Assembly: GCA_964577295.1 (NCBI GenBank) | Contig: CAZNYN010000064.1 | Coordinates: 1-8,928 of the forward strand | Direction of reading: 5' to 3' | Source of the DNA: CAZNYN01 sp964577295 | Lineage (GTDB): Bacteria > Synergistota > Synergistia > Synergistales > Synergistaceae | DNA: 8,928 bases | Part shown: in pieces, positions 1 through 6,089 of the stretch | Layout of the letters: every line of letters starts with the position of its first letter | How positions within the stretch are numbered: the first letter of the stretch is position 1 | Notes under the pieces: generated by a model | What the model was told of the DNA's origin: nothing | Seen by the model: the letters and a program-made list of their open reading frames with translations, nothing else | The model's database searches: none | Program-made: the position numbers and the translations under genes

Positions 1-495
1 TCTCTGCCTCTGACCTCCGCTGAATTCATGGGGGTAGCGGGTAAGGTACTCGGATCTTATGCCGACGTCCTCCATAAGGCTTAATATCTTTTCTCTTCTC
101 TCTTTTTTGTCTGTCATGCCGTGGACAAGCAGCGGCTCTCCTATTAGCCTCTCGACGGTAAAGCGCGGGTCGAGCGACGAGTAGGGATCTTGAAAGATTA
201 TCTGTATTTTCTTTTTGTAGTCTTTCTGTTCATTTTTAGGCAGTTTAAAAAGGTCTTTGCCTTCAAAAAATATTTCGCCCTCGGTGGGAGTGAGAAGTTT
301 GACTATGGCTTTGCCTGTAGTGGATTTACCGCAGCCGCTTTCACCGACTATTCCGAAGGTTTCTCCGTGTGTCACAGAGAAGCTTATGCCGTCAACAGCC
401 TTAACATATTTTTTTTCCGAAGCAAGCAATCCATTTTTGATCTTTACGGGATAGTAGATCTTCAGATTCCGTACATCCAATATTGTATCAGTCAT
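1..495 (-). CDS. dppF: Peptide ABC transporter ATP-binding protein, DppF/OppF type (3' end beyond window)
   Basis: This is the second ATPase of a dipeptide/oligopeptide importer; it hydrolyses ATP on the cytoplasmic face as a heterodimer with the DppD-like subunit encoded just upstream. The visible 165 residues contain Walker A GESGCGKS (51-58), a Q-loop FQDPYSSLDPR (101-111) and the ABC signature FSGGQRQR (158-165), which ends exactly at the window edge. Walker B, the H-loop and the C-terminal oligopeptide-transporter domain must lie outside; full family members are roughly 310-330 residues. The ATG at 495-493 follows a GAGGGAGGG ribosome site (503-511), and the gene start overlaps the dppD stop by 8 bp (ATGACTGA), implying translational coupling. 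The insertion before Walker A (about residues 17-31) and FQDPYSSLDPR are typical of the F rather than the D subunit. The symbol is at family level; opp, dpp, gsi and ddp cannot be separated from sequence alone. Confidence 0.93.
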   Translation of the reverse strand, partial: MTDTILDVRNLKIYYPVKIKNGLLASEKKYVKAVDGISFSVTHGETFGIVGESGCGKSTTGKAIVKLLTPTEGEIFFEGKDLFKLPKNEQKDYKKKIQIIFQDPYSSLDPRFTVERLIGEPLLVHGMTDKKERREKILSLMEDVGIRSEYLTRYPHEFSGGQRQR

Positions 496-1480
496 TTTTA
501 AGCCCTCCCTCTTCAGAGTACAGCCAGCACCGAACTTTTCTTCCCGATGCGAGCTCATAAAACGGAGGTTTTTCTGTCTTGCATTTTTCGCACGCTTTTT
601 CGCATCTCGGTGAGAATCTGCATCCGGTCGGGTAGTTCTTTGGACTCGGGACAGAACCGACGATATTGTAAAGCACTTTCTGCTCCTCATTTATCTTCGG
701 AAGTGAGCGCAGAAGTCCGATTGTATAGGGATGCAGAGGATCTTTGAATATCGGCTTGACATCGGAAGATTCTACGGCCTCTCCAGCATACATTACAATT
801 ACTTTGTCCGCTGTCTGGGCGACTATCCCGAGGTCATGAGTAATAAGAATTATGGATGTGCCTGTCTTTTCCTTAAGTTCGACCATAAGCCGCAGAATTT
901 GAGCCTGAACAGTAACGTCAAGGGCTGTCGTGGGTTCATCCGCTATAAGAATCTTGGGCTTACAGGCAAGAGCCATAGCTATCATTATTCTCTGTCTCAT
1001 GCCGCCGCTGAGCTGGTGAGGATAATAATCAACGCACTTTTCAGGAGAAGGAATGCCTACGAGCTTTATCATCTCAATAGCTCTTTTGCGCGCCTCATCT
1101 TTGTTCATCTCCTGGTGATAGGTCAGTGACTCCATTATCTGCTGCCCCACTGTAAATACCGGGTTAAGAGATGTCATAGGCTCCTGGAAAATCATAGATA
1201 TCTCGTTGCCTCTGATATCTCTCATTTCTTTTTCAGTCATACCAAGCAAATCTTTATCCTTGTAGTAAATGTGTCCCCCTGTTATCTTTCCCGGGGGATA
1301 CGGAATAAGCCTGAGTATGGAAAGAGAGGTAACTGTCTTGCCGCAGCCGGACTCTCCGACTATAGCCAAGGTTTCTCCCTCTTTCAGAGTAAAGTTCATA
1401 TCATCAACAGCTGATATTACGCCCTCATCGGTATTAAATTTTGTCTCAAGATGTTCTACTCTAAGTATATTCTCTGCCAT
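488..1480 (-). CDS. dppD: Peptide ABC transporter ATP-binding protein, DppD/OppD type
   Basis: This is the first ATPase subunit of the peptide importer, pairing with the DppF-like subunit below the DppB/DppC pore. All nucleotide-binding motifs are intact: Walker A GESGCGKT (42-49), Q-loop FQEPMTSLNP (98-107), signature LSGGMRQR (157-164), Walker B ILIADEP (177-183) and H-loop His215. The C-terminal oligopeptide-transporter domain is present (PLHPYTIGLL, 248-257) with Cys287, Cys293, Cys300 and Cys318 in the GCxFxxRC...C...C pattern that binds a [4Fe-4S] cluster in some characterised DppD proteins; Cys297 is an extra cysteine. The length of 330 residues is normal. The ATG at 1480 is preceded by AGGAG at 1491-1495; a nearer ATG at 1490 is out of frame. 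The gap to dppC is 23 bp. Family-level identification is very secure; the transported peptide cannot be read from this subunit. Confidence 0.96.
   Translation of the reverse strand: MAENILRVEHLETKFNTDEGVISAVDDMNFTLKEGETLAIVGESGCGKTVTSLSILRLIPYPPGKITGGHIYYKDKDLLGMTEKEMRDIRGNEISMIFQEPMTSLNPVFTVGQQIMESLTYHQEMNKDEARKRAIEMIKLVGIPSPEKCVDYYPHQLSGGMRQRIMIAMALACKPKILIADEPTTALDVTVQAQILRLMVELKEKTGTSIILITHDLGIVAQTADKVIVMYAGEAVESSDVKPIFKDPLHPYTIGLLRSLPKINEEQKVLYNIVGSVPSPKNYPTGCRFSPRCEKACEKCKTEKPPFYELASGRKVRCWLYSEEGGLKND
503..511 (-). promoter_or_regulatory. Ribosome binding site for dppF inside the end of dppD
   Basis: GAGGGAGGG on the minus strand lies 7 bases upstream of the dppF ATG and within the last codons of dppD, so dppF is translated from within the dppD coding end. 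This fixes the dppF start and supports a single polycistronic transcript. Confidence 0.7.
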
Positions 1481-1503
1481 GGCAATCCATCTCCTATCGT
1501 CGG

Positions 1504-2340
1504 CTATTTATTCTTCAGACGCGGGTCTAGTGCATCACGAAGACCGTCTCCGACGATGCTGAAGCTCATTACAACCAATGTTATGGCCACGCCGGGAATA
1601 ATAGCGGCAAGCGGATAGTATCGGATTACCTCGCGTCCCTGGCTGAGCATGGCTCCCCACTCGGGATGAGGCGGAGTGACTCCCAATCCCAGGAACGAGA
1701 GGGAGGATGCCGTCAGAATAGCGGTTCCGAGGTTGAGGGTTGTGTTTATTATTATCTGCGACATAGCGTTGGGAATTATGTGAGTCATTATAATTCTTGT
1801 GTCGGAGGCCCCCATAACTTGGCACGCCTGAACATATTCGGAATTTTTTAACGTCAGCACAATTCCTCGAACCATTCTTGCGATGTAAGGTATGGAGTAA
1901 AATGCAATGGCCGCCATGGTGTTTACTATGCCGTTGCCAAGCACGGCTACGACAACAATTGCCAGAAGCAGTCCGGGGAAAGCCAGCAGCAGGTCGACAA
2001 AGCGCGATATCACGGAGTCCAGCTTGCCTCCGAAGTACCCTGCGCCCACTCCGAGAAATACTCCTATAAGAGAGCCTGCTATAGTTCCGACAAAACTTAC
2101 CAAAAGAGATATCCTTGCTCCTATTACGAGGCGCGCCAGAGTATCTCTGCCGAGGTTATCCGTGCCAAGCAAGTGCTTCGCGCTGGGGTGCTGGTAGACA
2201 TTTGCCAAGTCAATCGCATTGGGGTCATAGGTGCAAAGGGCTGAGCCCAATACAGCCATAGTAAGAAAGACCAGCAGGACAGCGCTTCCTATTATCGTCG
2301 CCTTATTTTTTACAAATCTTTTAAAAACCTGTGAGTCCAT
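1504..2340 (-). CDS. dppC: Peptide ABC transporter permease, DppC type
   Basis: This is one of the two inner-membrane subunits that form the translocation path. At 278 residues it has the usual DppC layout: a cytoplasmic N-terminus, a first membrane segment (about 16-36), the family signature HLLGTDNLGRDTLARL (56-71), then five further hydrophobic segments. The EAA coupling loop is at about 168-195 (EYVQACQVMGASD through the HIIPNA motif) and contacts the ATPases. FLGLGVTPPHPEWG (216-229) and the C-terminal GDGLRDALDPRL (264-275) are diagnostic of the DppC/OppC group. An AGGAGGTG ribosome site at 2346-2353 overlaps the dppB stop codon and sits 5 bases from the ATG, so the start is well supported and translation is probably coupled to dppB. 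Confidence 0.96.
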   Translation of the reverse strand: MDSQVFKRFVKNKATIIGSAVLLVFLTMAVLGSALCTYDPNAIDLANVYQHPSAKHLLGTDNLGRDTLARLVIGARISLLVSFVGTIAGSLIGVFLGVGAGYFGGKLDSVISRFVDLLLAFPGLLLAIVVVAVLGNGIVNTMAAIAFYSIPYIARMVRGIVLTLKNSEYVQACQVMGASDTRIIMTHIIPNAMSQIIINTTLNLGTAILTASSLSFLGLGVTPPHPEWGAMLSQGREVIRYYPLAAIIPGVAITLVVMSFSIVGDGLRDALDPRLKNK

Positions 2341-2345
2341 GGCCG

Positions 2346-2353
2346 CACCTCCT
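2346..2353 (-). promoter_or_regulatory. Ribosome binding site for dppC overlapping the dppB stop codon
   Basis: AGGAGGTG is a near-perfect Shine-Dalgarno sequence, and its first bases are shared with the dppB TAG stop (2354-2352). It fixes the dppC start and indicates termination-reinitiation coupling. Confidence 0.75.
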
Positions 2354-3272
2354 ACTCGTACTTTATCCTTGGGTCTACCGCCGCATAGAGCAGATCAACC
2401 ACAGTATTGACTATAACAAATACGGCCGCAAGGACTAAAACTGTTCCCTGAACAGCGGGGAAATCTCTTTTTAAAACTCCCTCGACAAGGTAGCGCCCTA
2501 TACCCGAAATTGAAAATACTGTCTCTACCAGAGTAGAGCCTGCGAGCAGTCCTCCGAAACGGAGCCCTACTACTGTAATGACCGGAATCATCGCGTTCTT
2601 TAGAGCATGGGAGTAAATAATTATGCTGTTGGGAATTCCGCGTGCTTTGGAGGTTCTTATGTAATCCTGATTCAACACGTCCAGCATAGCGGAGCGGGTC
2701 GTGCGGGCTATGAGCCCCACAGACTGCATGCCGAGGGTTACGACCGGAAGGACATAGTGCAGAGGCGTCCTAAGCCCCATGCTTGGCAGCCATCCCAAGT
2801 AGAGGGAGAAGAAGAGCATCATCAGAAGAGCCAAGAAGAATGACGGTGTGGATACTGCTGTGAGAGATAGGACGACAAGGGAGCTGTCGGTAAATGTTCC
2901 TCTTTTTACCGCGCATATAATCCCCATTATCACTCCGGCTATGGCTGCGAATAGTGTGCCTCCGAGAGCCAGTTTCGCAGTCTGAGGAAATCTGTCCATT
3001 ATCTCGCCGGTTACGGATTTTTTCGTAAATATTGATTTGCCCAGGTCTCCCGCGGCTACGCCCTTCATAAAATTAAAGTACTGCACGGGCAGAGGATCAT
3101 TGAGTCCGAGACGCTCTCTTTCAGCCTCAATAGCCTCTTTCGACGCTTCCATTCCGAGCATGTTTTTCACAGGGTCTCCGGGAATCATGTGCATCATAAG
3201 AAAAACCAGCAGTGATATTACAATCAGCACCGGTATTATTTGCAAAATTCGTTTTATGGAGTAAGCAAGCAT
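2352..3272 (-). CDS. dppB: Peptide ABC transporter permease, DppB type
   Basis: This is the partner inner-membrane subunit of DppC. Its 306 residues match the family length. The N-terminus is a membrane segment (about 9-30) ending in the family motif IPGDP (30-34), followed by an extracytoplasmic region and five more hydrophobic segments (roughly 103-123, 132-158, 172-192, 230-253 and 276-299). The EAA loop, DYIRTSKARGIPNS onward (203-229), is the ATPase docking site, and the C-terminus carries the AAVDPRIKY signature (297-305). The ATG at 3272 is directly preceded by an in-frame TAA, so translation cannot begin further upstream; an AAGGGGT ribosome site lies 12 bases upstream (3285-3291), slightly far. 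It is separated from the binding-protein gene by 122 bp containing two inverted repeats, and from dppC by only 11 bp. Confidence 0.95.
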   Translation of the reverse strand: MLAYSIKRILQIIPVLIVISLLVFLMMHMIPGDPVKNMLGMEASKEAIEAERERLGLNDPLPVQYFNFMKGVAAGDLGKSIFTKKSVTGEIMDRFPQTAKLALGGTLFAAIAGVIMGIICAVKRGTFTDSSLVVLSLTAVSTPSFFLALLMMLFFSLYLGWLPSMGLRTPLHYVLPVVTLGMQSVGLIARTTRSAMLDVLNQDYIRTSKARGIPNSIIIYSHALKNAMIPVITVVGLRFGGLLAGSTLVETVFSISGIGRYLVEGVLKRDFPAVQGTVLVLAAVFVIVNTVVDLLYAAVDPRIKYE

Positions 3273-3297
3273 TTATGTATTAATACCCCTTTCGTAA

Positions 3298-3330
3298 GAA
3301 CTCAGCGGCTCGGCAGACATAGCTCAGTTC
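3298..3330 (-). other. Inverted repeat just upstream of the dppB ribosome site
   Basis: GAACTCAGC (3298-3306) pairs with GCTCAGTTC (3322-3330) over 8 of 9 positions around a 15-base loop. It lies 6 bases from the dppB Shine-Dalgarno in the transcribed strand. No T-run follows, so it is not a standard terminator. It may affect RNA stability or dppB translation; function is inferred. Confidence 0.45.
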
Positions 3331-3338
3331 TTGGAGAC

Positions 3339-3366
3339 GCCGGACCGCCGCGTAAGACGGTCCGGC
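3339..3366 (-). other. GC-rich perfect hairpin between binding protein and dppB
   Basis: GCCGGACCG (3339-3347) and CGGTCCGGC (3358-3366) form a perfect 9-bp stem with a 10-base loop, 28 bp downstream of the binding-protein stop codon. In the minus-strand transcript it is followed by GTCTCCAAG, with no U-tract, so full intrinsic termination is unlikely. In other transporter operons, stable hairpins at this location protect the upstream mRNA from 3' decay and raise binding-protein levels over permease levels; that role is inferred here. Confidence 0.6.
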
Positions 3367-3394
3367 AATAATTATATTTGTACCGCGCAGAGCT

Positions 3395-4975
3395 TTACTT
3401 CTTGATGACCGCTTTTTCAAAGGTTATATTATTTATGGGGCTTGATGTTACACCTTCGACTTTATCGGACATTGCGCACATTCCGTACATGTCAAAGAGC
3501 CAAAAAGCTGCCGGGTCGTCGAGATAGAGTATCTTCTGTGCATCGGCATAGAGCTTCGCTCTCTTTTCTTTGTTGGTCTCGCTCATGCCGGCGTGTATAA
3601 GTTCGTCGGCTTTTTTATTTGAGTAGAACCCGTAATTGCTGTCGTTTACACCGGTTTCGGTCGTAGTGTAGAGACCTCTGAGGCCTCCGTCTGCATCTCT
3701 CATCGAGGGGCCTGAGCCCATTACAAAAATCGGCTGGTCAAAATCTTCTCTCTTGACACCGCTCCAGCTTGCAGAAAGAGCACTCCACTCCCAGACCTCT
3801 ATCTTTGCCTTTATGCCGACTTTGGCGAGCTGTGCGGCAAGGACTTCAGCCATCTGTACGCCTTTTGCGTATCTTTCGCAGGTTACAATCTTTGTTTCAA
3901 ATCCGTTGGGATATCCCGCTTCTTTAAGAAGAGCCTTTGCTTTTTCAATGTCAGGTTTTATTTCGCCGAGGTTTGTGTATCCCCATGTAACGGGAGCAAG
4001 AGGAGCTGTCGACGGATAAACTGTTCCGGCAAACATTGAATCGATGATTGCCTGTCTGTCAATAGCATGTACTATTGCCTGTCTGACCTTTGTCTTGGAG
4101 ATTATCGGATCGTTGCAGCCAAAGCGGAAAAGTCTCTGGCTTATTGTCGGTCTCTTAAGAACTTTTATACTTTTGTTGGCTTCGAGAGTTGTCAGGTCAT
4201 TTGCGCTGATTCCGCCTATTACGTCAACCTCTCCGTTTTCAAGAGCTATGACTCTTGATGCAGCCTCGGGGATGGCTTTAACTATTATATTCGCCGTCGG
4301 GGCTTTGCCGCCGAAGTAATCATCAAATCTCTCCAGCTTGACTTCGTCTCCCTTTGTCCAAGAGACCAGTTTATATGGGCCTGTGCCGTTTTCCGCTTCA
4401 ACGTGGTTGCCAAGCTCAAGTCCGTGCTTTGTCAGGACTTCTGCATCCATGACAGCAAGAGAGAGGTTACATAGGAGGGCTTCCATCGGGCCATAAGGAA
4501 CGGATGTAGTGATTTTTAAGGTGTACTTATCGGGAGCTTCCATCTTTTTGAAAATCTTTATTATTTCTGTCGTTCTGAAGCCTCCGCCTTTGGCATTCAA
4601 GGCTCTTTCATAAGTCGCCTTTGCGTCGGCGGCTGTGACTTCTTTGCCGTTGTGGAATTTGACTCCCTGTTTGAGCTTAATTGTCCAAGTCAGTCCGTCT
4701 TCCGAGACACCCCAAGACTCTGCAAGGTCGCCTATAACTTTCCCGTCATCCTCAAACTTAAGAAGGGTATTGTAGATCATCCTTACTACCTGTTCCGAGG
4801 TAGTGTCGTTCTGCACCTGCGGGTCATGGGTCAGAATGTCTGTATTAGCCGCAAAAACAATAGTATCCTTATACTCCGCTGACGACGTTTCCTGCTTTTC
4901 TGTCTTGCCAGTAGCAAAATAGATTCCTGCTGCCAATACAAGACATACTAAAATACCTATCACCTTTTTGTTCAT
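3395..4975 (-). CDS. Extracytoplasmic peptide-binding protein, peptide/nickel ABC transporter family (SBP_bac_5)
   Basis: This is the ligand receptor of the transporter; it binds the substrate outside the membrane and delivers it to DppBC. The protein is 526 residues, normal for the family. Family marks are LAESWGVSEDGLTWTIKL (84-101) followed by GVKFHNG (104-110), GTGPYKLVSW (197-206), VRQAIVHAIDRQ (297-308) and AKALLKEAGYPNG (346-358). The reading frame extends 10 codons upstream, but the start chosen is the ATG at 4975, which has a GGGAGG ribosome site 7 bases away and begins a signal sequence (MNKK, then a hydrophobic stretch to about residue 22). No lipobox follows: the only early cysteine, Cys11 preceded by Val10, lies inside the hydrophobic core. 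It is therefore more likely a periplasmic or N-terminally anchored protein than a standard lipoprotein. Genes for two hydrolases lie directly upstream, which suggests peptide or acyl-amino-acid ligands. Confidence 0.95.
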   Translation of the reverse strand: MNKKVIGILVCLVLAAGIYFATGKTEKQETSSAEYKDTIVFAANTDILTHDPQVQNDTTSEQVVRMIYNTLLKFEDDGKVIGDLAESWGVSEDGLTWTIKLKQGVKFHNGKEVTAADAKATYERALNAKGGGFRTTEIIKIFKKMEAPDKYTLKITTSVPYGPMEALLCNLSLAVMDAEVLTKHGLELGNHVEAENGTGPYKLVSWTKGDEVKLERFDDYFGGKAPTANIIVKAIPEAASRVIALENGEVDVIGGISANDLTTLEANKSIKVLKRPTISQRLFRFGCNDPIISKTKVRQAIVHAIDRQAIIDSMFAGTVYPSTAPLAPVTWGYTNLGEIKPDIEKAKALLKEAGYPNGFETKIVTCERYAKGVQMAEVLAAQLAKVGIKAKIEVWEWSALSASWSGVKREDFDQPIFVMGSGPSMRDADGGLRGLYTTTETGVNDSNYGFYSNKKADELIHAGMSETNKEKRAKLYADAQKILYLDDPAAFWLFDMYGMCAMSDKVEGVTSSPINNITFEKAVIKK

Positions 4976-4981
4976 TGTAAA

Positions 4982-4989
4982 TCCTCCCT
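4982..4989 (-). promoter_or_regulatory. Ribosome binding site that sets the binding-protein start
   Basis: The minus strand reads AGGGAGGA here, 6-7 bases before the ATG at 4975. The frame is open to an earlier ATG at 5005, but this Shine-Dalgarno would then be inside the gene and the signal sequence would be displaced, so the downstream ATG is preferred. The rest of the 84-bp gap up to the dipeptidase stop shows no convincing promoter or terminator. Confidence 0.7.
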
Positions 4990-5059
4990 TTGTTTGCTGT
5001 CGCACTGTTTTAGGCTTACGGCAGTTTATTCTTTGTGCTGCTGTTTATAAATCTGTGTT

Positions 5060-6067
5060 TTATTTCCAGTTATCTTTAAAAACTCTCATGAAGTTGCCGC
5101 CGGCGTACTTTCTGATGTCTTCTTCGGAGTATCCTCTTTTACGCATTTCCTCGAATATATATTCCAAATCCCACGGGCCGTCCGCATGTATGGCATAACG
5201 TTCGTCTGGGTTTGTTCCTACATACTTGTTGTAGTCCGCTACTACTCCGCCGTAGAGAGTAGACTGAGTTACAACGCCCTTCTCGTCTTTTGTATCATCG
5301 GGGGTGCTGTCGCTTCCGAATCCTACGTGGTCTATTCCTATCAGGTTTACGACATAATCAATGTGGTCTACGTAGTCGGAAAGTGAGGGACGCCCCTTTT
5401 CTATATTGTTGCGCCAGCAGAGGGGACCCCATGAAGAAAGACCTATAACGCCGTTATTTTCTTTGAGCAGCAGAAGTTCTTCGTCTGTCTTGTTGCGGAG
5501 GTTCTTTGTCAGTGCCAGAGGGCATGAATGAGATATAACGATAGGCTTTTTGCTGGCCTTGAGAACATCCGTTGTTGTTTTATGACCGCAGTGCGAAACG
5601 TCTGCGACTATGCCCCATTCATTCATCTTTGCCAGAGCCTCTCTGCCAAAATCAGTTAGTCCTCCGTCAACTGTCTCTGTACAGCCTGTCCCTATGTAGT
5701 TTGATTTGTTGTATGTCATCTGCATGACGCGAAGTCCGAGCTCATACATAACTCTGAGCTTGTCGATGGAATTTTCGACACACTGAGGGTCCTGGAATGT
5801 TATGATTATCGCCTTTTTGTTCTCTCTTTTGGCTCTCTCTATATCAGCTGTCGTGCGTGCTATCAGCACATCGCTGCCGGGAGCATCCGCGCTGTTGTAG
5901 AGTCCTCCGATTTTAGAAGTGCACTCTCTGTAGCCTTCCGTCTCGCCCGGTGTCGTCAAAAAGAATGCTGTCAGGTAAGAATTTTTAAACCTGTCAGATA
6001 GGCCTATGAAATTACCTTCCGTAAACACACATCCGTCAACTGCGTATAAATCCTTCGTTTCTGTCAT
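5060..6067 (-). CDS. Divergent peptidase family M19 (membrane/renal dipeptidase-like) protein
   Basis: This is a predicted cytoplasmic metallohydrolase; M19 enzymes cleave dipeptides, often with a D-residue at the C-terminus. It has 335 residues and no signal peptide. Family residues seen are His159 (ADVSHCG), His180 (VISHSCPLAL), Arg191 (LRNKTDEEL) and Asp253 (HVGFGSDS), equivalent to metal ligands His198 and His219 and to Arg230 and Asp288 of human renal dipeptidase. However, the N-terminal HxD ligand pair is absent: DGHxD is replaced by DGCVF (11-15). The bridging Glu position falls at TFQD (90-93), with Gln or Asp instead. From memory, a microbial M19 clade shares this DG... and FQ pattern, so this looks like a subfamily trait rather than decay; its chemistry is unknown to me. 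The ATG at 6067 has an AAGGAGGAG site 6 bases upstream. It lies 22 bp downstream of the D-aminoacylase gene. Confidence 0.85.
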   Translation of the reverse strand: MTETKDLYAVDGCVFTEGNFIGLSDRFKNSYLTAFFLTTPGETEGYRECTSKIGGLYNSADAPGSDVLIARTTADIERAKRENKKAIIITFQDPQCVENSIDKLRVMYELGLRVMQMTYNKSNYIGTGCTETVDGGLTDFGREALAKMNEWGIVADVSHCGHKTTTDVLKASKKPIVISHSCPLALTKNLRNKTDEELLLLKENNGVIGLSSWGPLCWRNNIEKGRPSLSDYVDHIDYVVNLIGIDHVGFGSDSTPDDTKDEKGVVTQSTLYGGVVADYNKYVGTNPDERYAIHADGPWDLEYIFEEMRKRGYSEEDIRKYAGGNFMRVFKDNWK

Positions 6068-6089
6068 GATGCTCCTCCTTTTGTAGTTG

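Noticed and set aside
731..1129. 132-residue plus-strand frame opposite dppD
   Set aside because: It is antisense to an intact, motif-rich ATPase gene and shows no recognisable domain or ribosome site.
4976..5005. Ten-codon N-terminal extension of the binding protein from the ATG at 5005
   Set aside because: The strong Shine-Dalgarno and the signal sequence both point to the ATG at 4975.
4976..5059. Internal promoter or terminator between the M19 gene and the binding-protein gene
   Set aside because: The 84-bp gap has no paired -35/-10 boxes and no stem followed by T-run; only the ribosome site is supported.
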